A stretch of DNA of 64,000 bases from Strongylocentrotus droebachiensis (taxonomy: Eukaryota > Echinodermata > Echinoidea > Camarodonta > Strongylocentrotidae), in the NCBI GenBank assembly GCA_035222895.1, contig JAVYIG010000639.1, positions 434,001-498,000 on the forward strand, read 5' to 3'. This document shows positions 12,601 through 22,079 of this stretch, piece after piece (the first letter of the stretch is position 1; each line of letters starts with the position of its first letter). A program made the position numbers and the translations under genes. Below the pieces are notes generated by a model. It saw nothing but the letters and a program-made list of their open reading frames with translations. It had not been told where the DNA came from and made no database searches.

Positions 12601-15600
12601 AACACCATGCAACATAATAATACTGTGCTAGCACCTCTAGCATCTGTTTTAATTGAAGGACTTTTCCTGTTAACGTACCCGTACACGAGCTCTCAAGCAT
12701 TGGCTATATAGCTCCCTGCTTGAGCCCCGCTGCTGCCCGGCTGCTGGGCAGAGGGTACGCAGGGTATAGCTGCCGATCTTTCAGTGCGAAGCGCTACAAG
12801 TTTCCGGGGGTACGACCCCTATACGGGCGGATGCTATACCTAGCGCGCATTATGCCATATGAGTACCCGGTATAGAGCCCATGGGGTCCTGATATATGTG
12901 GTACCCCGGGATCTAGTTGACTTAGAGGTCAGTGCGTACACCTCGTACACTGAAAAAAGGGACCCATGTCTAAGGATTTTTTTAATGAAAAGGGGACCCA
13001 TATGTCTAAGGATCTTTCCTGAAAAAGTCACCCTTCCGAGCGGCACATCCCCGTATACCCAATATACGTGAGTACCCCCCCCGGGGGTAGCTCTTGATAG
13101 TTTTATTTCACATTTTCCTATTTTGCACATCACAATGCTTACTATCTGCTCACTCATTTGTATATGTGCTTCAAATGTGCTTTGCAAATTATTGACATAA
13201 ACTGAGGCAGCTGTTATCAGCACAGAGTAAAAAGGAAGATAATAAAAAGTTGTTACCCACTCCATTTTAGAAAAAATATGCTTCAGGCAGGGATTTTAAC
13301 CAACATCTCATATATTCTATATTGTTACGCAATGAACAAAGTAATATTTGTTTCTGGTTGGCTATAAACAATGTGTGGCGGTTCCCAGCATTTCTCAAAA
13401 ATAAAAATAACAGTTTTTTCCCTTATGGAGATTCAAAATTTCAGGATCACTATTTCACTATATTCCTATTTGGCTTTTAGTATAGAGGTATAGAGTTAGA
13501 TTTCACAGGTCATGCACCTAATCCCCTTGGCTACAGAGAAAAGAAAAGGTATATACGTATATATATATTACACACTAAAAAGAAAGGAAGAAAACCCCAA
13601 AACAACCCACAACCTACTGTTTGGACACAAGATATTAGACTGACTACTTTTTTTTAAGACCAGTGCCAAAGCTATTCCCTGCTTTTTACATGATTTAAGT
13701 GATTTTTTTTCTCAAATTTCCTTTACCTTGACTTTTCCCTGACAAGAATGAACTTTTTTTCTTAAAATAAATGTAATGCTTCCTGGGAGAAATTTCAATA
13801 GTTTGAACATATTTGTGGCTTACACCAGGAGGCTTGGGTATTTGTTTCTAGTTCATCGTGACTGTGCCATGGACCCGTGATGGCCTGGTGGTAGAGTCGC
13901 TGCACGGTAAGCAGTAGATGGCAGGTTCAAATCCCGCTGGTTCCAAGATTTTTTCTGACTTGTTTTTCAATTACAGATTGATCAATCAATCTTATTTACT
14001 GGGTGTAAGCCACAAATATGTTCAAACTATAAGAATGAACTTGTTTTCCCTGATTTCCAGGATAGCTGGGAATCCTGTGTGTGTGGAATTTCTGACATGG
14101 TGGCAGCAGTGGGATATGTATGAATCTCTGCCTTTACAATGACCCATGAATCAAACTCTCAACTGAGATAACGTGATTGATATCTAAGGAACCACAGGGG
14201 TGATAGTTAGCAACCACCTCCCCCCTTGATTAAAAAAGAAAAAGATTCAGGGTAAAAAAAATGGCATCTAAATAACAATATTCCCCGCCTTTTGAGTAAA
14301 AAAATTGGAAAAAAATCAGGAAAGAAAGGGAAAAATAGGGAAAGAAAGGGAAAAATAGGGAAAATAAGGGAAAAATCAGGAAAATAAGTGTAAAATCAGG
14401 AAGAAAAAAAAAAATCAAGAAAACATCAGGAAAAAATAATAATAATCAAGAAACCGATTTAAATCAGGTAATTATCAGGCCTGATTACACCACACTAATG
14501 CTCACTTGACTACAATGCAAGCCAATAAACTTCTTAAAACATTTCCCTATTCTCACCACTGCCAGAAAATGTAATAATCCATCATAGTTGTATATTCTAC
14601 ACTGCAGTGTTCAGTCATTTAATATTGTATAATCATGGTGCCCTGCAGTTCAGATTTATTATAATAGCTGAACTACATGTCACATACCCAGTTGTTGGAC
14701 TGTGAATTTCTGTCACAATGGCTGGTCCGATGACAAAGGAGAGTGCAAGTCCGAGGTACGGCGAAGTAGCTGAAAGGGCCGTTGCTGTGGTACGTTCATT
14801 AGTTGGAAACCAGGTGGCAGATATACTTGTGACTGCTGCCATCAAGACTGGCCCAGACAGTCCTATAAAGATGTGCCCAATGTTCATGGTCCTGCATTGC
14901 AAAAAGATAATTTAAAGAAACAATAGATTTCCAAGCCATGTCATATCTTTCAAAGAAGTATTTTATACATATTCCTCACATGGGATCTAAATTGGCAGCG
15001 TTGTTTCAGACTTTAGCCACATATCTATCAAAGATAACAGCAGTGCATATTGGTCAATATGTTTTTTAAGGCTTCATTGATGAATCTCGAGATACATGTA
15101 CATATTAGTGCACTCATTACCCCCTACATTTGAAAGGTTTTTTTGTTTTGTTTTATATGGTTTAGGGTTTATTCTGCAAAGTGCCCCACCCCTACTTGCT
15201 CCTCATTGAAATATACTGGTACTAACTGGCATGTCCAACATATAGTATGTCATGGGAAGAAGGACAGGGTCAAATCAGGAGTTAAATTGATCAATCTGAT
15301 AAAAAGTCACTAATACCGGTAAACTATTGTGTATATTGGGTTTCTTGACCACAACATTACAACCTCTACCATTTTATAAAATTGATTGTTTCTGACAAAT
15401 CTGTCTTTAGAACATAATTATACAGTTAAGCTGAACATTTTGGGCTAGCTATAGGAGTGTTAATTGGGCTAGATCAGTTAATTTAACCTGAAAAGTGACG
15501 ATTTGGTGGTGTACTGGTGTTGCCATGGAATCTGTAGGGTGTCCGGTACAAAGCTCAAAATTTCAGAGGTAGATACAGTTGGACAGAAAGTAAAATGTCA

Positions 15601-17667
15601 GGAGACAGAGGTGTAATATCAAAGGTGAAAATAACAAAGCTTAATATAAAGGCACAGGTAGAAAAATATTCAGAGTACAAAAAAGGTGGTGGTACAAAAA
15701 ACCAGAGGTAAAATTGTCACAGCTAATAAGAAATAGTAATAAAAATGTCTAAGGTCAAAGATCTTTGATTGTTCATACCATTTCATCATAGCTATGGGTA
15801 CAGGGATACACCTTATTCCACATCCAATGAAAAGAAGTCCACCAGAAATCAGAACTGATATACGAAGACCTGCAAAATATCATACAATACAAGGATTATA
15901 CAGCACTGTTTTTTTGAAGTATGGATACATGGATATGCATTGTACCTTGAATAATCATGTGTCAGTAAGGCATTATGGAGTAAATAAAGATAATCAATTG
16001 CCTGATTTTAGGCTGATTTTTTTACTAATTTCTCCCCCAAAAAGATGGTGGAACAAAATAACAAAGGTAAAATTGTCACAGCTAAAAACGTTAGAGATAA
16101 AAATGGTAAAGTTAAAAGTTCTTTGATTGTTCAAACTTGCTGAGGAATAAATGACATAATATAACCCTTTAACTGCCCAAAATCTGACGCTATTGTTTTT
16201 AAATCTTTTGACATCAACAGTGTGGTAATTAAGAAAGAAGCAATCATGTAGGCTAAATATTTTTACACACACCATAAATATCCATAGTATACACATCAAA
16301 GACATTTATAAGGATAATATTCAAACTTTATAATGGGTCCTTTTTCTCTCTCTCTATTTTCATATCTTTCCCCCTCTTCTTTGTACCATTGGATTGAGAA
16401 GGTTTGTGCCTTCTTGTATAGTTACGGGGCAAAGGGGTCACATATATTTTAGGGATATCATTTAAAAAAAATGAATGGTGGATATACTGACCTTTGGCAT
16501 GAAGAAGCCATGAAAAGAAGAAAGCAGATGTGAGAAATGAAATGGGGCCCCAATTGGCTAGCAGAGCAAATTGACCTGGACCCCACCCTAGAACCTCAGA
16601 TGCTACATGCAAACAAAGAAGAACAATCATTGAAAACATCATATTGATAAATAAGTGAACTGATTGAGATAGCTAGGATATCAGTTTGACCTGAGATAGG
16701 AATTTGACCTCTGATTACATACCCAGGCCATGTCCAGTATACACACATAAACACCCTGATTGACCGGACCAATATTAGCTTGCTATTAAGGATGGATTTC
16801 CATTTTGAAATGGAGCATTAATTAGCATGCAGGCTTACAGTGGTATTACATTTCAATAAATTGTCTTGTGTATATTGTGGTCTTAACACTAATCCACAAC
16901 ATATTTTTCAAATGAAGATTTTGTTGAGGTGATTTAAATTTCACTAATAATAACTTTCAGAATATATGGTCAAATCTGCCTTAGCAGCCACCTCTATATA
17001 AAGACCACCTGTCCATAGTGGCCACTTATTTGCTTCCTATAGGGGCAAATGTGTTTCGTAGGACCTGTTTAGAAAGTTTTAACATTTCCATTAGATGGCC
17101 TACATAAAAAGGTTTAATGTATGAAGCCTAGGCAGGCTTCTGGCCAAGAATTAATTCACAATTGAATGTCCTAATTGAAAAATAGGATGTCCCAAGAAGG
17201 TAGCCTATGAAATAATGTTGATTATAAAAAGAAATAATTTGGCATCTTCCTCAAGGAAACCAGGACATCCTCTAGGATAATTGAGCCCAAGCTTGGGTGA
17301 AAATAAAAAAGTATATAAATTTGCTTTTTGCTTCTACTTCAAAAAAAGTTCCAAATAAAATGAATAACTTTGTGTCCTTGACAACCATCATTGCATTTGT
17401 GTCTGAATATATAAAAAGTTCCATGAATTCAAATGTTGTCTTACCTGTGTCTTGTATTGGTCCCCAGGTATTCCAATTACACAAGTAGAGGAGGGCTAAA
17501 GCTGAGAAAATGCCCAAAATGTACCATCTTTCTTTATAAATGACATACTCCTTGTTGAGCGACCGAGTAGGATCATTAACCGGCGTTCCCTTCAGGTCTT
17601 CTTCTGTTCCATCTAAAAGGTGTACCCTCTCCATGTCGCCTCGATTTGAATTAATAAACCCAGACAT
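2189..17667 (-). CDS. SLC49A4: SLC49A4 (DIRC2)-like lysosomal MFS transporter, 5' nine exons, 3' end outside window
   Basis: Multi-exon gene read 17667 to 2189. Exons: 17667-17445, 16602-16492, 15869-15779, 14891-14677 (or to 14688), 10598-10548, 7427-7298, 5786-5681, 5408-5341, 2307-2189. Together they encode about 370 residues against 478 in human SLC49A4, so the last two or three membrane helices lie past the left edge. Family marks seen in order: an N-terminal acidic dileucine (ERVHLL, the lysosomal sorting type), RWYILGIFSALALL helix 1, WNTWGPIQ, NWGPISFL, GLRISVL with CGIRCIP, the GLSGPVLMAA/ATWFP segment followed by ERTTATA, LMYIEFGAV, FPAKPATPPTASA, GVFYGWTSQL, GWMGFY and CADYF. Known of the family: SLC49 major facilitator proteins; SLC49A4 is lysosomal and has been reported to export pyridoxine with protons. 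Every junction except exon 4/5 keeps phase with GT-AG sites. Confidence 0.93.
2395..2690 (-). mobile_element. Non-LTR retrotransposon ORF2 C-terminal remnant
   Basis: On the minus strand the sequence reads KWLGHIMHA, then FRVIEGRIHGKKKRGRPRKG, the usual end of RTE/jockey-type ORF2 (WLGH...GRPRK). Frameshifts and stops show decay. A related copy lies at 38262-38425. Confidence 0.7.
2795..4530. mobile_element. Composite inverted-repeat element with a tRNA-like insert
   Basis: A stretch of about 230 bp (TATACCTCACTTAGGTAATC ... GAGCGATCGAGGATACCGTA) at 2795-3030 returns inverted at 4165-4392. A second hairpin-forming block (GTTTTTATACGCTC...GAGCGTATAAAAAC) occurs at 3640-3750 and again at 4385-4495. 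A cleaner single copy is at 25676-26462. No coding region. Confidence 0.75.
3838..3926 (-). other. tRNA-Leu-like sequence inside the composite element
   Basis: Minus strand holds an A-box TGGCCGAGTGG, then AGGCGTTGG, and a B-box GAGTTCGAATCCC, in the spacing of a long-variable-arm tRNA such as tRNA-Leu. The acceptor stem does not pair well, so this is a tRNA-derived promoter or SINE head, not a working tRNA gene. Confidence 0.7.
5341..5408 (-). CDS. SLC49A4: SLC49A4-like exon 8 (68 bp)
   Basis: Acceptor TTATCCTTAG, donor GTAAGG. Reads TTSGWMGFYTNLASLVGG, then AVTG, and ends with AG that becomes arginine with exon 9. Matches human [20 protein letters not shown]. A nearer AG (5399-5400) would break the frame, which settles the acceptor. 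Confidence 0.91.
5530..5650 (-). mobile_element. MITE fragment (TTTGTGAAAC-type end)
   Basis: Matches the right part of the complete element at 50438-50752: GGCTACAAATGGCTCTCCAT, CCAACTTAGAGTTAAGTT and GGATCTTTGTGAAAC. Confidence 0.75.
5681..5786 (-). CDS. SLC49A4: SLC49A4-like exon 7
   Basis: Acceptor ACTAAAAG, donor GTAAGA, 106 bp. Reads KETFWIPAIAYACITGVFYG, then WTSQLGAIFSDKVDQ, matching human [20 protein letters not shown]. A partial MITE lies just downstream at 5530-5650, within about 30 bp of the donor. Confidence 0.93.
5938..6195 (-). mobile_element. tRNA-derived SINE
   Basis: Minus strand: TCATGGTCTAGTAGACTGG (A-box region), a B-box-like GGTTTGAAGTCCTGCC, then the body TTTGCCACTCTTCACC, GCCTTGAGCGCC and CAGCTGGGTTCAAGCC. 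Shares its body with 34395-34690. Confidence 0.8.
6533..7195. mobile_element. Tc1/mariner-like MITE with about 190-bp inverted ends
   Basis: Ends CAGCGTGAGTC and CCGTGTGAGTC followed by AAAAAAAAGTTTACACCTAG; TA flanks both sides. Arms also share TGCAAAAATCGACTTGCGC. The middle, about 270 bp, shows no transposase frame. It sits in the SLC49A4 intron between exons 6 and 7, about 100 bp from exon 6. Confidence 0.85.
7298..7427 (-). CDS. SLC49A4: SLC49A4-like exon 6 (loop between the two six-helix halves)
   Basis: Acceptor TTTTCAACAG, donor GTGAGT, 130 bp. Reads FGAVAVVCLVALIRFPAKPA, then TPPTASAVTERQDMR. The proline-rich FPAKPATPPTASA matches human FPPRPPLPPSVAAA. The trailing AA joins the G of exon 7 to make lysine. 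Confidence 0.93.
7595..7790 (-). mobile_element. TTAA-type short MITE, family A
   Basis: Inverted copy ending AGTGCAGTGGGGCTTTAA; core TTAACATAAGAAAAAG and CCACCTGTCAGTGACC as in the other copies. Confidence 0.8.
7800..8755. other. Intron sequence, no feature recognised
   Basis: AT-rich intron of the SLC49A4-like gene. I see no exon, repeat pair or RNA gene here. Confidence 0.6.
8760..9570. repeat. Diverged repeated blocks, possible retrotransposon 3' end
   Basis: GAGGTCATCCATCAAAAGCC near 8789 recurs as GGTCATCCATAAAAAGCC near 9535, and CTATTCAATAAATTGT at 9298 recurs at 10092. At 9195-9230 GTCTAATAAAGACATGATTT followed by ATCATCAT resembles a non-LTR 3' tail. A 93-codon open stretch at 9265-9546 is not recognised. 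Confidence 0.45.
9576..10015. mobile_element. TA-flanked inverted-repeat element with captured reverse-transcriptase fragment, copy 1
   Basis: Ends CCGTAAATAACGTTGTATAA and CGTTATATACGG between TA dinucleotides; subterminal TAAACCGC... repeats. The middle (about 9735-9890, minus strand) reads [17 protein letters not shown], then, after a small frameshift, [10 protein letters not shown], a reverse-transcriptase motif of non-LTR elements. The same insert sits in the copy at 51327-51757. Confidence 0.8.
10548..10598 (-). CDS. SLC49A4: SLC49A4-like exon 5 (51 bp)
   Basis: Acceptor TTTGTTTACAG, donor GTGAGT. Reads DDEIQEHLQEIRKLMYI with a trailing G that joins the AG of exon 6 to give MYIEFG, as in human AVLYAEFG. 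Of the three frames it is the only one that matches the family. Confidence 0.9.
   Translation of the reverse strand: MMKFKSIYRKLESLCI
10700..11925. other. Intron sequence, one short repeat
   Basis: AT-rich. Only a GCCACCTCTCTATAAAGGCC repeat at about 11435-11470 is recognisable; it recurs at 16985-17025 and, more diverged, at 47385-47590. Confidence 0.6.
11929..13093. mobile_element. Inverted-repeat element with GGGGGGGGTACTCA ends
   Basis: Left AGCTCCCCGGGGGGGGTACT and right complement of AGCTACCCCCGGGGGGGGTA. Several copies of ACCCATGTCTAAGGATTT lie inside near both ends. A block at 12112-12196 (CTCTAGCACTGCACTACGCG) recurs at 42440-42525 inside the THAP element. No coding region. Confidence 0.7.
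13876..13955 (+). mobile_element. tRNA-derived SINE head
   Basis: A-box GTGATGGCCTGGTGG, then GCAGGTTCAAATCCCGCTGG as B-box, in tRNA spacing. The body is short and diverged. Confidence 0.65.
14197..14486. mobile_element. AGGAAA-rich MITE, copy 1
   Basis: Begins CAGGGGTGATAGT, ends AATTATCAGGCCTG, with CCGATTTAAATCAGG before the end and a G/A-rich tandem middle. A second copy is at 49829-50112. The ends resemble hAT termini but no clean target duplication is visible. Confidence 0.65.
14677..14891 (-). CDS. SLC49A4: SLC49A4-like exon 4
   Basis: Acceptor GCAATGCAG. Reads TMNIGHIFIGLSGPVLMAA, then SATWFPTNERTTATA and FVIGPAIV, matching helices 4-5 of the family. The right end is uncertain: the better donor (GTATGT, exon end 14688) leaves phase 2, whereas exon 5 needs phase 1; the weaker GTAGTT (exon end 14677) fits. 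A very short exon in the intron would also resolve it. Confidence 0.82.
15779..15869 (-). CDS. SLC49A4: SLC49A4-like exon 3
   Basis: Acceptor TTTTGCAG, 91 bp, donor GTATGA. Reads GLRISVLISGG, then FIGCGIRCIPVPIAMMKW; the split first and last codons complete with exons 2 and 4. The human counterpart is GLRITVLL followed by GLRCIP. Confidence 0.93.
16492..16602 (-). CDS. SLC49A4: SLC49A4-like exon 2
   Basis: Acceptor CATGTAG, then 36 codons reading SEVLGWGPGQFALLANWGP and on to WLLHAK; donor GTCAGT. Phase 1 in, phase 1 out. It corresponds to helix 2 of human SLC49A4 ([20 protein letters not shown]). Confidence 0.92.
17445..17667 (-). CDS. SLC49A4: SLC49A4-like exon 1 (start codon, helix 1)
   Basis: Codes for 74 residues from the first ATG of the open frame (MSGFINSNRGD) to WNTWGPIQDT, ending in phase 1 at a GTAAGA donor. 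It carries the ERVHLL dileucine at residues 13-18 and the first hydrophobic helix. A second in-frame ATG at residue 12 could also serve as start, but that would still keep the dileucine. Confidence 0.93.
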
Positions 17668-18034
17668 GACTCAAACAGATTGATAGATATCGTTGTCTCC
17701 GATTGGTCTCGATGACGGAGCAAGTCCTGAACGTATCACAAGAGAAACATCCAAGCATTGAGAGCAATGCGTGTAACAGAAGCAATACTGGGGTAGGACA
17801 AGCCTAAATATATAAAAAAGGCGAAATTCTAAAATTAAAATTCCAAACAAGTTTTAAGATTTGTGAGGTTGCAGGGCAAAACATTACATCTAATAAAGAG
17901 AAAAAACAAGAACAAATCCTAATGTAATCCTGAAAAACTGAAAAGAACTTTAATAAGAAACGTCATTATATTAACTAGCGAGTGAGCGGAGAGAGGGGGA
18001 GAGCTTCAGGGGAAACTTAAGAAAAAGTTGCTCT

Positions 18035-19110
18035 TAGTCCCTTTATTATTAGGGGCACATGTTTTGGAGAAAGGAAAAGGGGGGCACTTCAGAGAAGGAA
18101 AAGGACACTTATAATAACAGAAAAGGAGCAAGTGTCAAAGTAAAAAAAGGGCAATTATCAGAGGTGAAAAAGGCACTTGTCAAAGGAAAATGGGCATTTA
18201 TCAGATTGAATAGGAGCATTTATCAGAGGTGAAAAAGGGGTATTCATGAAAAGGGGAAGCACTCTTATTAAAAAAAGTACAAGGAGCACTTATCAGAAGG
18301 AAAAAGGATACTTGTGATAAAGGAAAAAAGGGGCACTTATCAGAGGTGAACAGGGGCACTCATCAGAGATGAAAAGGCACTTATTACAAAGGTAAAGGGG
18401 CACTTGTAAAAGAAAATGGGCACCTCTAAGATTTATATAGGGGCAATTATCAGAGATAAAGGAGCACTTTTCAAAAGTGAAAAATGGTATTTCTCATACC
18501 TGAAGAAGGGGCACTTATCAAATTTTAATAGGGGCATGTATCAGAGGTGAAAAGGGGGCATTTATGAAAAGAGGCACTCATCTGAAGGAAAATATGTACT
18601 CTTTAGAAAGGAAAAATTGGGCAGGTTTTGAAATTAAAGGGGCACTTATCAGAAGTGAAGAGGTGAATTTATGAGAAGGGGAAGGGCTCTGAATAGAAAG
18701 CTAAAAGGAGGCACATGTCAAAATAAAACGGCCTTCATCAGAGGTGAAAGGGGCACTCATTAGAAATGAAATGGAGCACTTGTCAGAAGGAAAGGGGCAC
18801 TTATCAAAGAAAAACAGGCACCTCTCAGATTTAAATTGGGGCAATTATCAGATGTGAAGGGGACACTTCTCATAACTGAAAAGGGGCACTTATGAGAATG
18901 GAAAAGGGATGCTTATGGGAAAGGAAAAGGGGAATTTGAATTAATTGATAAAGGGAACAGGGCACCTATCAGATCTCAATATGGGTGTTTATCAGAGGTA
19001 AAGGGGGCATTGGTGAGAAGAGGAAAGGGGCATTTGTCAAAGGAAAAATGGGGCACTTATCTGATTAAAAAAGGGCAAGTTTGGGGTACTTGAAAAAGTA
19101 GGGGGCACTG
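18035..19110. repeat. Degenerate minisatellite (GGGGCACTTATCAGAGGTGA)
   Basis: About 30-40 diverged units of GGGGCACTTATCAGAGGTGA and variants (TTGTCAAAGGAAAA, TCTCAGATTTAAAT) fill just over 1 kb upstream of SLC49A4. Unit spacing varies from about 20 to 45 bp. No open frame. Confidence 0.9.
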
Positions 19111-19139
19111 TACTCCCCCTGTACTCCTGTGTAATTAGC

Positions 19140-20018
19140 AATAAACATGGTACATGCATTATAACAGATAACAAGAGATTTTTTTCATGAGCTTGGTACT
19201 TTATAAAGGTCCTCTATCTGACCAACTATGCATCAAAAGAAATAAGAAAAAAAAATTCTTCAGAATTTGGAATGACATATTAAAAATAAACAAAATAGTT
19301 TTCTTTTCTTCAAACTTTGCTATTTCTATTTCGAACAGCTATACTGACGAAAAATTAATTGTATATGCACTTATAACAAAGAATAATTTGATACCTTTAC
19401 AATAACATTCAGGATATATCTTCTAAGTCTCTACTACAGAACACATAAATAAAAAATAAAAAGTCTCTACTACAGAAGTAAAGAAACAAAAATAGTCATG
19501 AATTACTTGGAAAACATTGTCATACTGACACCTTTGAATCCAAAATGCTATACACTCTTCAAATATACAACATTGTCAAACATATACTTTTCCCAACATT
19601 TTGTTGTTGTTCTGATTTTAAAATGAAATGAAAAAATAATTAACATCTTTTTTTCTTCCTTGTTTGTTTGTTCATTATCATTATATTGCTCGTCTGAATA
19701 TTTCAATACGTTTTCCTGCACTCATATTTTTTCTCAAATAAAAACACAATCAATGAATCAACCAATAGCAAAATAGGATTTGAGAGTATAAGACTGAATA
19801 TTCATAAGGAAAAGGAGAAGAGAACCAATGATAAGTGGAAATACCAAAAGCATTCACATAAGATATGATGAGAAAGGAACGTACCACGTGTTTGAAGACT
19901 TGGTATGTGGAGGAGATGAATGAAGGAAGTGAATATTATGCAAATGATGTGAAATGAATATATGTATAGAGAGAAGAGACGAGGGAAACAAATAGTAATT
20001 GTAACAAATCCAAGTAGT
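19140..20018. other. Intergenic, no feature recognised
   Basis: AT-rich sequence between the minisatellite and the first hAT-like element. Confidence 0.6.
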
Positions 20019-20026
20019 GAGTAACG

Positions 20027-20318
20027 CAGTGGCGGATCCAGGGGGGGGGGGGGGCGGGTCCCCTCCCATGGCCAAGAAATTAGGTTAAAAAAAAGAAAAA
20101 AAGAAGACGGGCCCCCTCCCCTGGCAAAAAATAAAATTAAAAAAAAAAAGTGGGGGGGGGGGGGGGGGGGGGACCGGGTGGGGATCGAGGTACGTGTTGA
20201 GTGAAAAAAAGAAAAAGTGCTCCATACCCCCCCTGCTTTTCCGGACGGTCAGGCGAGTTGCTGCTAAATATTTTTTCGAGCCCCCTCCCTCCCCGCTGGC
20301 TGCATGGATCCGCCCCTG
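20027..20318. mobile_element. hAT-like element with G/C-run ends, copy 1
   Basis: Ends CAGTGGCGGATCCAGG and CATGGATCCGCCCCTG; flanks GAGTAACG and ATGTAACG share six of eight bases, a decayed 8-bp duplication. The body is G/C runs and A runs. Confidence 0.8.
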
Positions 20319-21136
20319 ATGTAACGTCCCTGCATATATGGCCCAACAGAGGGTAGCTATACAACGGCGATGCCTCTCATGCCTTTGTCGTATCGTTTGA
20401 TCACCATGCCATAATCATCACTTTATTGGTACTTATATTACCATGATTACACCGACCCCGAAACTTGAAATGGTATGCAATTTGTATAATATACTCACCA
20501 AAAAATAGTGGCAGGTTGTAACATTACAACAAGTTCCAGTGGCGGAGCAAGTGTTCACGGCCTTGCTTGTCGACAAATTAATACTCGGTTCATTTATATA
20601 CAATATCCAATTCTGCCAAAAATTATAATTCTGATTTCTGTATTGTGTTCTGCGAGCTGCGGCCCTGCGGGTCTGTCTGCATCTGCCGTCGCGTCGTCTG
20701 CACCAATTTGCCGTGTGTGTCAGGTGATCCGATTCACTGGCAGTGTGGCAAAGGAGAGTGATGATCTGTGTTTAGCTATACGGACACAGTTCGCCGGTTA
20801 ACGGCTGGCACAATGCGCGTCCGGTCCGGGATATGTGTCTCGTGGCGAAATGTGTCCTGGACCTTACAACTAAAAAAAAAAAAATCCGCTTAAAATCTAT
20901 ATGTATCCAATTGCATGCTCCACTTAATTGTACCGATCTAGAGGTCTACAACCAGTTTTTTTGTTTTTCCAGTCGGAAAAAATTCCCTCTTCTTTATTTC
21001 ATTATTATTCTTTTTTGTTGTATTCATTGATTTTATTTCTCTTAACTATTCTTTTTCATATATAACATAGTTTATACAAAACTGCAACATAATTATTACA
21101 AAGCTTTTTTACCATTTGCTAAACACAAATATATAC

Positions 21137-21633
21137 CAGTGGCGGATCCAGGGGGGGGGGGGGGCCCGGGGGGCCCGGGCCCCCCCCCCTTGAGAAAAAA
21201 ATCATGTAAAATCACGCGATTTTTACCTTTTTGGGGGGTTGGGCCCCCCCCCCTGGCGCTCAAGGGGGGGGGTGCAAATTATAAAATTTTTGAGGACCCC
21301 AAAAAAAAAAAAAAAAAAAAATGTGCTCACTACCCCCCCCCCCCCCCCCCACTGAGCGACTTTTCGGCTGGCTGAGTCGTTGCGATTTTTTTTTTGGACT
21401 CCAAAAAAAAAAAAAAAAGTGTCCGCTTACCCCCCCCACTGAGCGACTTTTCGGCTGGCTGAGTCGTTGCGATTTTTTTTTGGACTCCAACAAAAAAAAA
21501 AAAGTGTCCGCTTACCCCCCCCCCCCCCCACTGAGCGACTTTTCGGCCGGCGCGATTTTCAAATTTTCGGGAGCAAAAAAAAAAAAAAAAAAAGTTGGGC
21601 CCCCCCCCCTAAGAAATCCTGGATCCGCGCCTG
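21137..21633. mobile_element. hAT-like element with G/C-run ends, copy 2
   Basis: Ends CAGTGGCGGATCCAGG and TCCTGGATCCGCGCCTG; a perfect 8-bp duplication ATATATAC at 21129-21136 and 21634-21641. Inside, CTGAGCGACTTTTCGGCTGG repeats at 21352, 21439 and 21531. Non-coding. Confidence 0.88.
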
Positions 21634-22079
21634 ATATATACAACACAATTCCTTGTTCATTATTAGGCCTATAGGTCGAAAATATATCACAATCACATAA
21701 TAGAAGGATATTACCGCACTGCAGTTATTTCAACAAATATGGGTGTTTTTTTCTTCAGAAAAAGACTGAATAGTTTAAAAAAGAATATATAAAAATAATG
21801 AGTTTCATATTTTCAACATATTATTATACAGAATTGATATTGTTAGTTTTCTTTTATAAAAACACGATCTATCCCAAAACCTAAGCTTGGACTCATCCCA
21901 CTCCCCCCACCTCCCCCTCCCTTCTACTTGTGTGGATAGGGAATGCATTCTGGACTGGTAAAGGTTTCTTTACAATTGTGTCGAAATGACTTAAGTTGTT
22001 GACTTCGTTCCACCTCTACTTCGCTCTCCCTTAAACTTTCCAGTTTTCCCATTTTCTCAGATGTAGGGGAAAATTTATT

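Noticed and set aside
20137..21674. Glycine/proline-rich open frames
   Set aside because: They are translations of G and C runs in hAT-like elements.
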